Of a stretch of DNA of 28,657 nucleotides, positions 26,674 through 28,657 are shown one piece after another. The translations under genes were made by a program, and so were the position numbers. How positions within the stretch are numbered: position 1 is the first letter of the stretch; each line of letters opens with the position of its first letter. The notes under the pieces were generated by a model, which was not told the origin of the DNA, searched no databases, and saw only the letters and a program-made list of their open reading frames with translations. The DNA is from JAISFI01 sp031552335 (lineage in GTDB: Bacteria > Bacteroidota > Bacteroidia > Bacteroidales > Azobacteroidaceae), in assembly GCA_031552335.1 (NCBI GenBank), contig JAVBMQ010000117.1, positions 1-28,657 of the forward strand, read 5' to 3'.

Positions 26674-26852
26674 TTATCTTGTTTAGATTGATTATAATAA
26701 CTCGAAAAATCGCACTAAATTACTGCTTTTTCTTGTAATACGAAAATATTTCTCCGAAAAGTTTTTTTGGCATACATTTTGAACATCTTACAGATATTTA
26801 TTGTTACTTTGTATAAAAATTCGGTTTTACCGATTAAGCACTATATTTCATT
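26674..26852. promoter_or_regulatory. Divergent gyrA / clpC promoter region
   Basis: This 179-nt gap holds no gene. For clpC, TTTG (26778-26781) and TTACTTTG (26804-26811, 7 of 8 matching TAnnTTTG) lie 22 nt apart and would start transcription about 35 nt before the clpC start codon. For gyrA the best - strand box is TAATTTAG, also 7 of 8, without a clear -33 box. I see no heat-shock CIRCE-type repeat. Confidence 0.4.
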
Positions 26853-28657
26853 ATGAGAAGAAATTTTTCAGCAAACGTCAAGAATGTCATCAGCTATAGC
26901 CGGGAAGAAGCCGGCCGGTTGCATAACAACTATGTAGGCGCAGAACACCTCCTGCTTGGCTTATTGCGGAATGACAACTGCATGGCGGTGGAACTCATCC
27001 GTTTATCGGGTGTTGATCCGACAGATATTAAAATAGATATAGAACGGGAGATTCGTTCGGACGACAGTTCCTACTCTCCCGATACCAATATCGTAGTTGA
27101 TAAAAACATTGAAAAAATACTGAGACTGAGTTTATTGGAATCCATGAACCTAAAAAGCGAACATACTGATACTGAGCATTTGTTGCTTGGTATTTTGAAG
27201 GATTCCGGGAATACAGCTTCCCGTATTTTAACCTCTTATGGTATTGATTACAATAAGATTTTTGAATTGATCTCCGGAGAAAATCTACCGGACCATACCT
27301 CTTCACCTGAATTCGGACCCGGATTTACTGATGACGAAGAAGATGAGGACGATTTTTCCCGGAAGAAAGAAAATCCGAAGGGTTCTTCCCAAGGACAACA
27401 ACGTACTACAAGTGATACGCCTGTACTGGATAATTTCGGAACCGATATGACCCGGGCTGCGGAAGAAAACCGTCTGGATCCGATCGTGGGAAGGGAAAAA
27501 GAAATAGAACGTTTGGCTCAGATTTTAAGCCGGAGAAAGAAAAACAATCCGGTATTGATCGGAGAACCGGGAGTCGGTAAGTCTGCAATTGTGGAAGGAC
27601 TGGCACTCAGAATCGTTCAGAAAAAAGTTTCGCGCGTATTGTTTGACAAAAGGATTATCAATCTTGATATGGCTTCTATTGTGGCCGGAACTAAATACCG
27701 GGGACAGTTTGAAGAACGTATCAAAGCGATCATGAACGAATTGTCCAAGAATCCGAATATCATCCTGTTTATCGACGAATTACACACAATCGTCGGCGCC
27801 GGAGGAGCGGCCGGTTCCATGGATGCTGCCAATATGCTTAAACCGGCATTGTCCCGTGGAGAAATACAATGTATAGGAGCTACCACTCTCGATGAATACA
27901 GAAAAAATATAGAAAAAGACGGAGCGCTGGAACGCCGGTTCCAAAAGGTAATCGTCGATCCGACTACTGCGGAAGAAACGTTACAGATCCTCAAAAACAT
28001 CAAACCAAAATATGAAGATCATCACAATGTGACTTATACGGATGATGCCTTGGACGCCTGTGTTAAATTGACTGAAAGATATATCAGTGACCGGAATTTC
28101 CCGGACAAAGCCATTGATGCTTTGGATGAAGCCGGATCGCGTGTCCATATCACCAATATTGTAGTTCCCAAAAGTATCGAAAACCTGGAAGCTGCCATAG
28201 AGGATACCCGGAAAATGAAACTGGAAGCTGTTAAATCCCAGAATTTCGAATTAGCAGCCAGTTACAGGGATAAAGAACGGAAGGAACTTCTGCAATTGGA
28301 TGCAGCAAAAGCCAAATGGGAAGAAGAACTTCAGGAAAACCGCCAGATCGTAGATGAAGAAAAAGTGGCTGAAGTAATTGCCATGATGTCTGGTGTTCCC
28401 GTACAACGGATTGCCAAAGCAGAAAATCAAAAGCTACTGGAAATGAAAGACTTGCTGAAAACCAAGATCATCGGACAAGATGATGCGGTTGATAAGGTAG
28501 TCAAGGCAATCCAACGAAACAGAGTAGGCTTAAAAGATCCGAATAAACCGATCGGAACATTTATGTTCCTCGGACCGACAGGTGTGGGTAAAACACACTT
28601 AGCAAAAATACTGGCTGAATATCTCTTTGATTCCTCCGACACTTTGATCCGGATCGA
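26853..28657 (+). CDS. clpC: ClpC-type AAA+ ATPase of the Clp protease (cut by right edge)
   Basis: The ATG at 26853 opens a frame that stays open to the window end (601 codons seen of roughly 840 expected), so it has no stop here. ClpC unfolds proteins and feeds them to the ClpP peptidase. Order: two Clp N-terminal repeats (NVISYSREEAGRLHNNYVGA, EHLLLGLL; HTDTEHLLLGIL, to about 143), an acidic linker (DDEEDEDDF, 160-168), first AAA module with Walker A GEPGVGKS (237-244) and Walker B IILFIDELHT, then a UVR-like middle segment (NFELAASYRDKERKELLQL) that marks ClpC and not ClpA or ClpB. The second AAA module starts at IIGQDDAV, with Walker A GPTGVGKT (574-581). It is divergent from gyrA, an arrangement I believe is common in Bacteroidales. 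Confidence 0.95.
   Translation, partial: MRRNFSANVKNVISYSREEAGRLHNNYVGAEHLLLGLLRNDNCMAVELIRLSGVDPTDIKIDIEREIRSDDSSYSPDTNIVVDKNIEKILRLSLLESMNLKSEHTDTEHLLLGILKDSGNTASRILTSYGIDYNKIFELISGENLPDHTSSPEFGPGFTDDEEDEDDFSRKKENPKGSSQGQQRTTSDTPVLDNFGTDMTRAAEENRLDPIVGREKEIERLAQILSRRKKNNPVLIGEPGVGKSAIVEGLALRIVQKKVSRVLFDKRIINLDMASIVAGTKYRGQFEERIKAIMNELSKNPNIILFIDELHTIVGAGGAAGSMDAANMLKPALSRGEIQCIGATTLDEYRKNIEKDGALERRFQKVIVDPTTAEETLQILKNIKPKYEDHHNVTYTDDALDACVKLTERYISDRNFPDKAIDALDEAGSRVHITNIVVPKSIENLEAAIEDTRKMKLEAVKSQNFELAASYRDKERKELLQLDAAKAKWEEELQENRQIVDEEKVAEVIAMMSGVPVQRIAKAENQKLLEMKDLLKTKIIGQDDAVDKVVKAIQRNRVGLKDPNKPIGTFMFLGPTGVGKTHLAKILAEYLFDSSDTLIRI

Overview
The window looks like a piece of a Bacteroidota chromosome, most likely order Bacteroidales. 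The evidence is a SusC/SusD pair, a hybrid two-component system (HTCS) regulator, two proteins with type IX secretion (T9SS) C-terminal sorting domains, lipoprotein signal peptides on surface proteins, promoter boxes of the Bacteroidetes TAnnTTTG type, and Bacteroidetes-like GyrA and ClpC. I cannot name the genus from sequence alone.

Layout. (1) 1-350, + strand: the C-terminal part of a SAM-dependent methyltransferase, followed by the first ~24 codons of an NAD-dependent epimerase-like gene that then breaks off. (2) 351-16897: a polysaccharide utilization locus (PUL). Its left arm is on the - strand (transcribed susC-like, susD-like, GH95 alpha-L-fucosidase/galactosidase). Its right arm is on the + strand (large secreted protein with glycosidase-like features and no family I can name, a small T9SS cargo, a leucine-rich-repeat T9SS cargo, a 127-nt palindromic repeat, and a GH2 beta-galactosidase). 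The arms diverge from a 246-nt control region at 7507-7752. (3) 16898-21117: the HTCS sensor/regulator of the PUL, broken by one in-frame TAA. (4) 21088-26673, - strand: a housekeeping operon transcribed gyrA, TPR protein, phenylacetate-CoA ligase-like gene, ACT-domain gene, ending in a clear intrinsic terminator. (5) 26853 to the right edge, + strand: clpC, cut by the window.

How the genes may work together (inference). The SusC/D pair would import an oligosaccharide. GH95 (alpha-L-fucose or alpha-L-galactose removal), GH2 (beta-galactose removal) and the unknown 1144-residue protein would trim it, which suggests a fucosylated or L-galactosylated, beta-galactose-containing glycan. The T9SS cargos would sit on the cell surface and might bind the glycan. 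The HTCS would sense a released oligosaccharide and switch on the divergent arms.

The most notable feature is that the locus appears to be decaying. The methyltransferase/epimerase pair has lost the epimerase start codon and most of that gene. The GH95 frame has an in-frame TAG followed by the start of a discoidin-like domain that ends abruptly at the same place (about 345-355), so two truncated genes meet tail to tail. The regulator carries a nonsense codon. The second main lead is the 1144-residue protein, which may be a glycoside hydrolase of an unassigned family fused to a second TIM-barrel-like domain.
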